A stretch of DNA of 64,000 bases from assembly GCF_028389875.1 (NCBI RefSeq), contig NC_084668.1:16635993-16699992 (forward strand). The letters are read 5' to 3'. The DNA is from Rhea pennata. Taxonomy: Eukaryota > Chordata > Aves > Rheiformes > Rheidae. Position numbers and translations under genes: made by a program. The notes beneath the pieces are model-generated. The model was given only the letters and a program-made list of their open reading frames with translations, made no database searches and had not been told where the DNA came from. Positions within the stretch are counted from its first letter, which is position 1. Each line of letters starts with the position of its first letter. Of the stretch, positions 1-11,052 are shown in pieces.

Positions 1-532
1 GCCAGGGGCGACGGTGCAGTTAAAGGCTGGGGTTTGAGGGGGCTTTGGAGGGCTAGTGCCCAGTATTTCTTAGGACCAGCTTTTGCTGAGGGAGCTGTGG
101 TGAGCTTGCGGGGACCAGGTGGAAGGATGCCTGTGTAGATTTAGGATAACAAGCCAGGGAGTGTCTCTCTCTTTCTCTTTCATTCTTTCCTTGTTTCTAA
201 ATAGGATAAAACCCATCTAAAACCTGCACTCCCAAGCAGCTGCCCTTGTCCCTCCGTTCTCGCTTGGGACTACAGTGAGCATCTGCTATTCAGCACAGAC
301 TTTTTTTTTTTTTCCCTAAGTACAGTACAGTATATATCGTGCTTTGTAAAGGCCCTGAGACACACGCACTCCCCCCCCCCGCTGCCCACACACACATTTG
401 TATAGGTTTGATCTGAGCAATTCCAGGCGCACCGAGAGGTTTTGCGCTGGACGTGCTGCTCCAAGGACAGATGTGTCTCTGCCGTTATTTCACCTGTTGA
501 TTTGTTTCTGTACAGAACGCACCGACGCTGAG

Positions 533-538
533 AATAAA
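533..538 (+). terminator. Candidate poly(A) signal of a convergent + strand gene (possibly IGFBP2)
   Basis: AATAAA in the context GCTGAGAATAAATAACTT is followed within 30-60 nt by a T-rich stretch (567-600), the usual poly(A) site layout. In other amniotes IGFBP2 lies tail-to-tail with IGFBP5 a few kilobases away, so this could be the end of IGFBP2, whose coding exons would lie left of the window. No IGFBP2 coding exon (no CWCV domain) is present here, so the assignment is inference. Confidence 0.35.
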
Positions 539-3500
539 TAACTTCCCCGTCACCTAAGCAAGGAGATTTTATTATTTTCTTCCTTTGTTTTTTTTTTAAT
601 ACAGATACCATTTACAGAGCAATTGCAAAAGTCCTTCTTATAGTAAGACCCTCAGATTGTTTTTTTCCTAGATGAAACCAAGGGCAAAAATGAAGCATCT
701 CCCACTTTTTGGCAAACGAGTAATGACCGTGGCCTCCGAGCTTGGCTGCTCCAGGGGCTCAGGGTGAATTTCCTGCACAGGGAGGTGCAGGGAGAGGCGG
801 GGAGGGCTCCTACATGAAGGCTGCGCTTGCCAGCGCCTGCTCACGGGGCTGTGCATGGGGCCACGAGCCACAGCCCATGGGGATGCTTTGGGAAAGCGCT
901 GCGTGGTTTGACAAGGTCACCTGGAGCAGGGCCAACCCAGGAGGCAGCAGGGCTTGCAGCAGCGAGGGGAGAGACCCAGAGCTGTCTACGAGCCAGCGCT
1001 CGCCTGCGGTAGCGTTGGGGTGGGGAGGATGCAGCAGCCCTTGACTTGCTGGTGCATGAGCTGCTTTGCAGGGCATGGGTACACCGGGCACTTCTGCTTG
1101 CAAAGCGGGGGGAGAGCTCACCAGCCTTGAACTGTGCGAGTCCAAACCTGCAGCCCAGCCATGGTGGGAGCAACCACTGGTGGCTGCAGGTGCACAGAAA
1201 CTCACACTGAACCATGCAGGAGAGGCATGGCAGGATCTCTGGGCTATGCACCTCCTTTGGGGCCTTTGATCTGAACAAGGGGAAACAAAAAGCCCAAGAA
1301 GTTTTGCAGGGAGGGGAGTGCTGGGTTTTGCTTTTTATTTTTTTTTTTCTTCTTCTGCTCTCCTTCTTGGCTCCACATTTCAGATCAAAATGCCTCAGAG
1401 AATCTCTTCAGATGAAGCCCTTCCTCATGTTTGTGCAGGAGTTTGGAAGTGGCAGTGGAGAAAAAAAGGAATGGGATCTCCTTTTGGGCTGGAGTAGGAA
1501 AGTATGGGGTGTACATGTGTGTATATACAAGAGGGAAAGCGTGAAAGAGAAAGAAAATGCACATACATGCAAACCCCAAATAACTCTAAGAAACAATACT
1601 ACCTGTTTTCTGTTAACATCTACGATTGTTTGCTTTTTTAATGTAAACCTTGCACATGCTGGCTCTCATCTGCAATTTGTACTTTTTGTTTGGTTTAGGA
1701 ATCAGGAAGTTTTCTTTTGTGTTTTTCTTTTCTCCTTTGGAAAAGCTGAGCTTCGTAAAGTTGGAATAAATTAATTGGGACGCCAGAAAACTGTCATCTT
1801 CCCCCCTTCCCACTCCCCTCTATTAATAGAACATGTTTTCTTGCCTGATGCATCACACACATTTGGCCTGTTCAGCTTTTGTCTGAGGGGTGTTGTAAAC
1901 ACTGGGCCCAACAAGCGGCAATGGGAGTTAGTCCTTTTATCGTTGTTGGTCTCAGTTGTGTGAGCAGAGAAAGAATGGTGTCACTCACCCCACTGACGCA
2001 CTATATTTCTGCTCTGGACATGGTATACCATAATTCTGCAAAATGCAACTGGTGTCTTCGAATCCTTGACTCAGAGACTGGATGGCGTGTGTGCTGAGAC
2101 CATCTCCCCACCTGAGAGCAAACAGATTTCATGGAAAATGCTGGTTTCTTCGTGCTTCTCTTGGCGGGAAGGAAGGGACTGTGAATACCCTGTCTGGTGT
2201 GATGCTCATGGAGATGGTAGCTGCATAAGCTACCAAGAGGACCTTGTGAGCAGTTTCCTGCCCTTCGTTTTTTCAGGTGAGTGGGAGAGCAGCTTTGCTA
2301 GGCCAGAAAAAAGTCTGTCCTGCCCAGAGCTGGGGCTGCTGGCAGATGCTTAGGTAAAGGATAAGGGAGCTTGGCCTCTCCCAGCTTGCAGGGCTCAGTA
2401 TTTTGAGAGATTTCTGACTTTTAGCTGTTGTGTCTGATCATACTCCAGAGTAGCCAGCAGGTGGGCCTGTTCTCCATGATTTCAACTAGGCTCTTCTAGG
2501 ACTCTTGCTGCACTTTTTCTCTCCTCTGCGCCTTGTGCAAAGAGTGCCTTGGCTGAACAGTGTGCTACACAGAGGAACCCAGCTGGCCCTCCCTTTTACT
2601 TGTGGAAAGCAAGCAAAATTTGAGCTGGCTGAAAATCCAGCCTTAGTGTTTCTGTGCTGTGTCTTTGCCCAGCACGAGCTGCTGTGAAGCTTCAGCGATG
2701 AGTGGAGGAAGGCCTGGGCTGCGGTACAGGACAAGGATGCCTGTGGCACCACTGGCTGAGCTGCTCAGCTCATTGGGCCCTGAAAACAGGTCCTTGAAGG
2801 TCCCACACCTTCTTCCAGGGTGAAGACAGTGCCAAAGGGAGCATGACAGCACAACTTAGGACTTTGGACACAATGGGGAGGCAGGGAGAGAAAGAAAAGA
2901 AAAGAAAAGCATGCTGTATTCAATTAAAATTGCAGCATTGAGGGAGAGGCCCCTTGTGGCTTGGGGTTAACCAGCACCCTCGTGAGGAATGTGCTGTGGA
3001 TGGGATTGAGCCCTGGATTTGCTCAGTGATGCCAGTGCCAGAATCGGGGTGAGGATGATGTCCCTGTGGAGCCTGGGAAGCTGCAGTATCTGGCCTGGCG
3101 GTGCTAGTGAGGGCTTGCAGAGCGTAATCCTGCTAATGGCAGGATCGGCTGCATCCGGCTGTTGCATTCATCCAGCTGGAGAGGCTTCTGGGAGGGTTGT
3201 GTGCCTCCCACCTTTCTTGCACAGCCTGTCTTCCAGCCAAGCAGTGGGCTGTCTAAGCAGGCTGTGCCGAGGCACCATGGGTGCAAGCTGTGCCCTCACT
3301 GGCACTGTGCAAGCACCACTAGGGTGGTGTCCTCCAGCCGGTGGAGCAACACATGCTCCTTCCCATGGGGACTGCAATGTGCTCTTGCATAGGGAAACCC
3401 TGGGAAGCCAGTAGCCAAGAGGGTGCTGAGAGCACGGCAGGTGAAGAAGATGAATGATGGACAGTGGAGGCTTAAGCCCAATGTTGGTCCTGACATGCAC

Positions 3501-3682
3501 GATACGAGGAGTGTGATGCCTAGGCTCTAGAGATATTTTGGCAGCCAAATCTCATGCTGATGCCAATGGTGTCCAATGATGTTATCAGTTGAACCTTTTG
3601 GGTGTTCAGTGCCTGTATGTCTCTGGACCCTGCAATGTGTAGATGGCTGCTATTTTCCTTTTTCCTTTGGCCTTCACAAAGG

Positions 3683-3686
<4 letters not shown>

Positions 3687-3729
<43 letters not shown>
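3687..3729 (+). repeat. A43 homopolymer
   Basis: Forty-three consecutive A, the longest homopolymer in the window. No upstream retrocopy, LINE or SINE body is recognisable. A perfect hairpin follows it directly. Confidence 0.9.
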
Positions 3730-3730
<1 letters not shown>

Positions 3731-4780
3731 CCAGATGCTTTGCCATCTGGCTTCTCTACTACATACCAGGATGTCTCATGGGGCAGAGGCCAGAGAACCT
3801 GAGGAAAATGGTCATGACGTGAGGGCTGGAAATAGGACAGGTACATGTGGCAAGGCAAGGAGTGAGCCTAGGGGTGAGGATGAAGCCAAAAGGCAGTGGG
3901 AAAATGTATCAGGGAAGGAGGCAGCAAGAGTGCTGGGCTGGAAGGGAGGTGGGTAGGACAGGTGGTGGGAGTGTGGAGGAGGATGGGAGAGGGAGAAGGT
4001 GGGCAAACGAGCAAAATCAACACTTAATAATGTTGTTACTGTGTCTCTGGAAGAAGCTGATGGCAGCTCCCCAGGTGATAGGGGATGATGGTAGCTAGCG
4101 CTGCAGGGCAGAGTGGGCACCTCCTGGTGACTTCTTGGGGCTCCTTTCAGGTGTTAAGGATGCTCCATGCTAGGGATGTCCTGCTCAGAGGTGGCTGCAG
4201 AGGTGCCCAAGCCCAAAGCCTGGTTGTGCCTGGTATTGACCTCCTGTGTGAGGAAGAGCAGAAGCAGAGCTGGCTGGAGGAGCCTTTGCACTTGGGCCAA
4301 AAGCTGGTGTGTGTGGGGGGGTGACAGGAGCCATCAGCCTAGCCAAGGGGGAGCACAACCAGCCAAGCTCCCTGCAGAGGGGCAGAGGGATTTGGGGAGA
4401 GGGAGCAAAGAACTTCTGCTTATGTTTCACCAGGGTCGTGGCACAGCCTCAGTGGTTACATGCAAAGGTGTTACAGCTTGGCTCCTAGGCGCTGGGTTTT
4501 CTTCTGAGTCAGCTTTATGCACCCTGTGCTCTAAGTAACTGTGTGTGTGTGATTGAACTACCAGGAACTAGTCATCAGCAGAAACCCCAGCAACACTGAT
4601 GTACATGCACAAAACTCTAGACACTGGCAGAATATACTTCTAGTATAGCATAAAAATTATACACTAGTATAAAATATACTCTATATTGTAAAACTCTATC
4701 CATATCTATGTATAGCTGTATCTGTTTATATGCATCTGTATAGCCTGTTGTAAGGAGTATGATTTTCTGGCCCGAAGGCT

Positions 4781-4794
4781 GGGGGGGGGGGGGG
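4781..4794 (+). repeat. G14 homopolymer
   Basis: A run of 14 G in the intergenic region downstream of IGFBP5. Confidence 0.9.
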
Positions 4795-6100
4795 ATGATT
4801 TTTTTGGACTGTTAAGCCTGTGTTTGATGCCTGTGTGGCTGAAAGCTGCAGCAGTCATGACTCCTTGTCTTGAGGCAGTGCAGGCAGTGGAGGCCTGGCT
4901 CCGCACGCCTCCTGGTGCCGGCCGCAGCGCTGTGCGGCTCCCGGGCCTGCTGGGGGATGCCAAGGGAGCGGAGACACCAAGCAGGCCTGGCCTTTGAGGG
5001 GCTGCATGTTGGGGGAGGGAACGGGCAACAGCACTGGAGGTGCAAACTGCTTGCTTTGCTCTCCTGAACTCAGCCTCAGGTATACTATGGGGCAAAAGGG
5101 GACTGAGCGGTGCAAATGGGGTGGAGAAGGCAAGTCTGCATGCCTGGTGACCCACCTTCTCCATTGAGGGGGGTAATTGTGCTCCCTACTAACCTCTGAG
5201 CAGGTGAAGAGGTGAGGCTGTAATGTGGGATGATAGTGGTTTTTGGGAGGCTGGAGGGCAGTGTCTGTGTGGTAGGAGGAGAGATTGGACCCAGCATCTG
5301 TGAGAAGGTCTCCAAGGGCTGAGACTAGCTCTTTGCTGACAACTGCTGGGTTGGGCTCCCAGCAGGCATGAAGCAGTGATGCACAGCCAGACGTTTGGGC
5401 AAGCCTTCCTGCTGCCCAGAAATTTTCGAAGCTCAGACATCAAGTCTGAAGCCAAATCATAGGCTCGATCTGTGGTTGCAGCTGGGGGCTCAGCTTCTCC
5501 TGTTGCCACTTCTCTTCCCCCCCCCCACCCCCCCCACACACATAAGAAGGCCAAAAGCAGGTGCTGCACCCTCAGGGTGCCCTGCTGTGCATCCTGCCAC
5601 AGCAGAGGCATCTCTATGGGGAGGCACTGGTCATGTGCTCTGCCAGCCCTCTCTACTCTGCCTGCAGCAAGGGCACTGGACTTGCATGCAACCTGCCTCC
5701 AAGGATCAGGATGACGCAAACCCAGGCTGAGCTAAGCCAGTGCCACATCCTTGAGAAGAAAGTGGTACTGAAAACAGGGTTGTTCTCCAATTTTAGGAGG
5801 CTGTACACTCCAGCTTGCACTTTTACCATCGCATGACTGCCTTAGCAGATCGCTCTGGTGTAGCAAGCTCTCCTAACCATCGCCACCATGTTGTACCTCT
5901 GCCTGTACTTCCCTCCATCACTCCTATAATCCTGCCTCTGGCTCTCTGGACATCTAAAGGGCACAGATGTACTGATGGCTGGAAAGCGTGAGGGTTGGAT
6001 GTCTAGCTAGGACACGTTCGTTAGCTGGAGCCACTCACTGCTGACCCCCGGCACGCAGACACTCCACGAGGGTCAAGCACAAGCTAACTGAATGCATAAC

Positions 6101-6106
6101 TTTATT
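6101..6106 (-). terminator. IGFBP5: IGFBP5 poly(A) signal AATAAA
   Basis: A canonical AATAAA on the minus strand is joined directly to an upstream AU-rich element (ATTTATTTA, about 6114-6106), giving ATTTATTTAATAAA. Cleavage would be expected 10-30 nt downstream, at about 6075-6090. The distance from the stop codon fits the known long-transcript class of IGFBP5. No earlier canonical AATAAA was noticed in the 3' UTR, so a single major long mRNA is expected. Confidence 0.7.
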
Positions 6107-6719
6107 AAATAAATGCTTTGTCATGAGAAAAGACAAAGATCAAAGAGTAACATAAATTATAAGTTGAATAAATAGTATACAGCAATCTTCACTTTTTAAT
6201 AAAACGTGAGATTTTTTTTTTTTAAGTACAAAATGCTAAACAGAGCATTAAGCTCTTCTTCCATTGTCAGTTTTTCACAAACTGCTTTTTTTTTCCCACC
6301 AGTATGATTATGAGTATTTGTTTACTGGAAAAAAAAACAACAAAAACAAAACAAAACGAAACAACAGAGCTACCGTATGTATGTAAAGCTATAAAAAGCT
6401 ACCGTAAAATGTGTAGTGAGTATTGCTTAAAGATAAAAACCAGGCAGGAAACTCGGAATCTGGTGTGTTAACAACTGTGTTATAATGGTAGGTAACTTGG
6501 ATGGTGACGTCTGTCCCGGTGGCAGTGATGGGGTTGTTGGCTGGGCTAGGGAAGGGAGCACAGTACATAAGGTTCCTAGCCAGGGCCAGGACAGCGGTCT
6601 GGAAGTGAGGTGAATTGTCAATTGTTAAATATACAATGCTCCATTTGGGAAAAAAAATCAACAACAAAAAAACCAACAACAAAAAAGAGAGAGTCTTCAA
6701 AAGGCAGGGTAGGAAAAAA

Positions 6720-6731
6720 GGGGGGGGGGGG
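6720..6731 (+). repeat. G12 homopolymer in the IGFBP5 3' UTR
   Basis: A run of 12 G on the + strand gives C12 in the mRNA. C-rich 3' UTR tracts can bind poly(C)-binding proteins, but here a length-variable homopolymer is the safe description. Confidence 0.85.
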
Positions 6732-6763
6732 AGCAGAGAAATAGTGCAAAATGCTCTTGTACT

Positions 6764-6770
6764 AGTGGTT
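6764..6770 (-). promoter_or_regulatory. Candidate miR-140-5p target site in IGFBP5 3' UTR
   Basis: On the mRNA strand the bases read AAAACCACTA. This pairs with positions 2-10 of miR-140-5p and has A opposite position 1 (an 8mer site). IGFBP5 is a reported miR-140 target in mammalian chondrocytes, so the site may be orthologous. The seed match is seen in the sequence; function is inferred. Confidence 0.5.
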
Positions 6771-9335
6771 TTCAAAGTCCACTGCAGTACAGATGAGGAA
6801 TAACCCAGCTGCTTAATGCCGCTCCCCTGGGAGGTCTGGTTGAAAGGTTGTCCTCACTTTCCTCGATCCTTTTCCTCTCCTTCTCAGACCCATATCTGAC
6901 TTGGTACAAAAGCCTGTAGGGAGGAGGCCATGGCTGAAGACCCCCAAGCCCTGTGCCTTCCCAAGTGGCTGCTGACTCATGAGTCACCAGCAACTCCCCA
7001 TGTGCCTTGGCACCCCTAAGCGTGCCTGGGCTCCCAAATCTTTCCCCTTCCGTTTTTCTCAGCGCAAAGGTAGAACAGGCTCCTTGATCCACCACGAAGT
7101 CCTGAGAACAGTGCGCCTCATTGCTGTTGATCCCGGGAGCTAGTGAACCATTTCAGAAGCCAGTCCTTCCCTCAGTCCAACCCCTATCCCATATATTAGT
7201 GCAGCCTTCAAACAGCCTCGTCCTTACAGGGAGCCTTTAAGAGTGAGTGGGCAGGAAGTTCTCACCACAGTTGCTCGGTACCATGGTCCAGTGGCAGAGC
7301 CAAAGGTGGCTCAGGCAGAAGAGAGGGCAGCATGGCCACCTCCTTGCCTCCTCTTCCTCTTCCTCAGGAGGCCTCATCACAGCCACATTGGTGGGGATGG
7401 GACCAGCAGTGCTGTCTCAGCCCTGGATTTGGAGAGTGGAGGCTGTCTGTAGGGAGATGTCAGTGCTGTAGGCTTGCAGGGCCAATACCTGAGACCTGCT
7501 TTTTAGGCAAAGCAGTGGGAAGCTTGGCTGGGGGAGTGGTGAGGATGACTTTGGAGGCAGCTATATCAGGGCAGGGGGTTACAGGCACCTAATCTGCCAA
7601 TGCCCAGGGTAGCCCCACTACACTCAGGGAGTTATCCTGCATCCCCCTCCTTTTGGCTCCCTGTGTTGCCATAGGTGTTGCAGTGGTCCACATCAGGAGA
7701 CCACTGCCAGGCCCACGGTTTGACTGCGTGACCACCAGCATCAGCTTGCAAGCTGTCATGAGCTGAAATCCTCTCCTCCAAGCATTGCCCCCAAAATACA
7801 AGGCCCAAGAGGAGCTGCTGTGCCTTCCCCCTCCTCCACTCCCATCCCATGAGCCCGTGGCCACCAGGCAGCATGTCTCTTTCCTCTGCAGCCAAAGGCT
7901 TTCAAGTTTCGGGAAATCAAACAACAAAACAAACAATTTTTTTTTAAAAAAAGCAAGAGAGCGAGTGGGAATAAGAGGGAGAAAGAAAGAAAGGAAGAAT
8001 ATTGGAGGAAGGTGGTACTGGCCTGTAACAGTCAGGAGGTTTTGCGTGGGATCAGCAAGCGGAGGAGACAGGAAGTGTTTGTGATAGTACCTCTGCAGCC
8101 CCCAGCCCCCCTTGCGGTTCTTCGGGGCTCCTCTTCCTTCTCCACTTGCTTTCTTCACCTCCATTCTTCATCCCACCATCATCAAATCATTAACTCCCCA
8201 CCCTCCCTTTTTGAATAGACCAGGGCTCCATCAGCCCGACAAAGCCTGGAAGGGTCCTCCCCCTGCCCAAAGCCCCCTGGTGATGCTCCCCTCTAGCAAG
8301 GTGCTTGGCAGTCTGCCCTGCTCTTACATTTTGGAGGGAGCCAGATCTGCATTTGGTGGCACTTCCCTTCTTTTTGGCAAGGAAGGAGGCCTTTGGCCCA
8401 CCTCCAAATGTCCCCTGCTGTGTTGTGGCTCAGGGCTCTGTGGAAGTCTCTTGGTTAAACTTAGTGCCTGCTGTGACTCTGGAGAGAGCAACTGGGGACC
8501 TATAAGGGCAGATGTATGTGGCCAGCTGCAGTTGCTCATGGTCCTGTTGCTCCACGCCAAGGAGGTGAAGACATCAGCATGGGAAATAAGAAGTTTTCCT
8601 TAACTTCTGCTCCTGTCCTTCCTTGGACAAAACCAACCTGAAGAAAGCATCTTGCTGGGGCCACGCTCCCACAGAGAGATGCTGGTGGTCCATGGCCCAC
8701 CTGAACTGGAGCCTGGTGAGCAGGAGGCAGGAAAGCTGTTCAGTGTGCCCTGCTCAAGGGAGCCGAAACCATGCCCTGAGAGGCTGCTGAGGGTGCACAG
8801 CCAAGCAATGGAGGTGAGCCTTCACCAGAGCTCCTTGGTGCCTGAGTCCTTTTGTCCTAGCCCCACTAGTGGGGACTCACTTAACTAGGGAAACTCCTGC
8901 CTTTTTACTCAGCTCTGGGAGGCTAAAAAGGGCTTTTGAAGGAACAGAAACCCTTCCTCTGATCCAGAGCAAAGGCAGATTATGCCACACTCTACCCCAG
9001 TGCGTTGTGACTTCCCTGACACCCCAGGGAACACTGGCTCTAGCCCTGTTGCAACTGCCCACCACCTTGCCTGCCCTTCCCAGTGTGCAGCACACAGCGT
9101 AGCCTCCTGTGGTAGCTGTGCAAGGTGGCCAGAGGAAAATCAGCTTGCACATTGCATCCCTTGGTGGCATAGTCTTCAGGAGATGTCCTGCCCATCTCTT
9201 CCAGCATTACTCTCAAGACTTGTTGAGTCAGCAACTGTTCCTGGTGCATGCAAGTTTGTATCCTGAGATGGCAACGCACAGATCCCATACATCTCTGAAG
9301 CAGGGTGTTGCTCTCTTTCCTCTTTTCTTTTTTCG

Positions 9336-9362
9336 TTTTTTTTTTTTTTTTTTTTTTTTTTT
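9336..9362 (+). repeat. T27 homopolymer (A27 in the IGFBP5 mRNA)
   Basis: An uninterrupted run of 27 T on the + strand is flanked by a CTTTT-rich stretch. In the transcript it is an internal A27 run inside the 3' UTR, a likely site of oligo-dT mispriming in cDNA and 3'-end sequencing and a length-variable site. Confidence 0.9.
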
Positions 9363-10044
9363 CTGCAGGATCTTCTCCAAACATAAACTTAGCAGAGACC
9401 CTTGTCATGGGGAAATGAGAGAAAATAGTCCCAAAATTGAACACAAAAAAATAAAAACAATGAAAAGCAGGAAGGCAACTAACGGCAGTCTAAGCAGGCC
9501 TGAGTCAGTGGGTCTCTGCATTGTGGTTGCTGCTGTCACTAAACAAGGATCTGGATCCTGGGTTAGACATGAGGGCCTCGTTGCAAGGATATGATTACAG
9601 GGTGGGGAGATGGGGCTGAGGGGAAATCAGCTGTGGCAAACATGTAAGCAGTATCTCAATACAAAAGGATGGAGATTGACATTTTCCAACCTATGGGAAA
9701 GGCTATAAACAAGCCTTAAAAAAAAAATCTAAGACAAAGTGTTTTTTTTTTCCCCTTGGAGCAAATGATTTTTTTTTAGTTGTGACAAAAAAAAATAAGA
9801 AAAGGCTCCATAGCTGGTCTTCCTTGTGGCAGTAAAGGGCGGTGAAGATTTTTGGCCGCATCCCCCTGTCCCCACATGCACACGCTTACGTATGGATACT
9901 GATGACTATCTGTGGAATCAGTTCAGATGCACACCTCAATGTTCGCAGGGCCCTGATATACCTCCTAAGTCTGCTCCTGTGCTTAGTCCAGCAGATTTCT
10001 TTTTTTGGGGCAGCAGTTTTGAGGCAAGTTTTGCAAGGAGGCAA

Positions 10045-10110
10045 AGACACATCTGTGCACACACACGCTCACACACATACACAAACACATGCACACAACA
10101 AATGCTTCCA
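10045..10110 (-). repeat. GU-rich tract in IGFBP5 3' UTR
   Basis: The + strand is a degenerate CA repeat, so the mRNA carries a GU-rich run with several UGUGU and UGUUUGU words. GU-rich elements in 3' UTRs are known binding sites for CELF-family proteins. It may equally be a simple microsatellite without function. Confidence 0.55.
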
Positions 10111-10821
10111 CACCTGGATGGATAACTTTCAGAGTCCAACTTGTCCACAAACAAAGTTTCTGACCTCCCATTCAAGAGGAACTGAATTGAGAAGTATGTT
10201 ACTTTTCCGGACTGTTTCTTTTTAAAGTCCACGAATATTTTGTGTCAGGTATTCGTGCTGTTGCAGGAGCTCTTTTTCCCTCCCCGGCTCATCTCCAGAC
10301 ATAAAGCAAATCATTTGACTCCTCCTCCCATTACACTGCTGCCTGGTCTGTGATGCTGTCAGAATCTGTCTGGATCCGGGGCAATCGTTTGAGAAGGAAA
10401 TCCCATCGACTTGAGTGAGTCCCAGTGATGTGGGCAGGAAACTCCAGTGGACTGGAGTTAGGAGGGGAAATGCTGTTCACCACACGATTTCCTCTCGAGA
10501 CCATTTACAAAATAACTAGCTAATAAAAAAATAAAAAATTCTGCCCACAACCCATACTAGAAAATCACCAACCAGAGAGCTTCCTACGTTGGCGTGACCT
10601 CTGTTCTGTAGCAGAGGGGTGCAGGTGGCATTGGGGAGAGGCACAGGCAGTCGCAGGATGGCAGAGTGGCCGAAGCTGGTTTGTCTCTGGCTCTGTCCTT
10701 TCCTTGCTAAGTCCTTGTTGTCAAGACGCTGCTGTAGATTCCAAGTCCTCAGTTTCTTCTGGGTTTTTCTCTTCCCTCTCTTTTCTCCTTTTCTCTTTTC
10801 TTTTCTTTTTTCTTCTTACAT

Positions 10822-10828
10822 GAGATGA
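10822..10828 (-). promoter_or_regulatory. Candidate miR-143-3p target site in IGFBP5 3' UTR
   Basis: About 90 nt after the stop codon the mRNA strand reads TTCATCTCA, complementary to positions 1-9 of miR-143-3p. An interaction between miR-143 and Igfbp5 has been reported in mammalian muscle progenitors. The match is visible; regulation in this species is inferred. Confidence 0.45.
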
Positions 10829-10920
10829 AAGGAATCGGAGTCCCGGGGCATGGGGAGGTGCGGAGGGGTGGGTGGAAGGGAGCCTGGGGTAGTGATGGGG
10901 CAGAGGGAGAGGGTGCAAGT

Positions 10921-11052
10921 TCACTCCACATTGCTGCTGTCGAATGCGTGACACTGCAGGTCTCCACTCAGGTAATCAGTCCCTGGCAGCTTCATGCCGT
11001 ATTTGTCCACGCACCAACACAAGCCACGCTTCCGGCCTCGGGATGGCTTGCA
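10921..11052 (-). CDS. IGFBP5: IGFBP5 coding exon 4 (C-terminal end, stop codon)
   Basis: This 132-nt segment encodes residues 227-269 and a TGA stop at 10923-10921. It begins CKPSRGRKRG, contains the thyroglobulin type-1 CWCV motif, and ends HAFDSSNVE, the typical IGFBP5 C-terminus. The acceptor AG is at 11054-11053. It completes the second half of the basic heparin, ALS and nuclear-import region. The last coding exon continues directly into the long 3' UTR. Confidence 0.97.
   Translation of the reverse strand, partial: CKPSRGRKRGLCWCVDKYGMKLPGTDYLSGDLQCHAFDSSNVE

Larger units (their letters stand above)
540..6080. other. Intergenic region downstream of IGFBP5, no gene recognised
   Basis: Unique sequence with scattered short open frames lacking recognisable domains. 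It contains an A43 run with an adjacent hairpin (3687-3753), a G14 run (4781-4794), an AT-rich patch (4620-4740) and C runs near 5517-5534. No interspersed repeat of a known family was recognised. Confidence 0.6.
6085..10920 (-). other. IGFBP5: IGFBP5 3' untranslated region (inferred)
   Basis: About 4.8 kb lies between the stop codon and the AATAAA at 6106-6101. This agrees with the unusually long IGFBP5 3' UTR known from mammals, also roughly 4.7 kb. On the sense strand it holds an internal A27 run (9336-9362), a GU-rich tract (10045-10110), seed matches for miR-143-3p and miR-140-5p, a C12 run (6720-6731) and a terminal AU-rich element. A possible alternative ATTAAA signal lies near 6196. 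The ORFs in this stretch look like chance openings and none resembles a known protein. The 3' boundary is inferred from the poly(A) signal. Confidence 0.75.

Noticed and set aside
3314..3332. CCACTAGGGTGG as a CTCF core between IGFBP5 and its neighbour
   Set aside because: The 3' half of the core does not match, and the sequence is better seen as a small CACCAC/GTGGTG inverted repeat.
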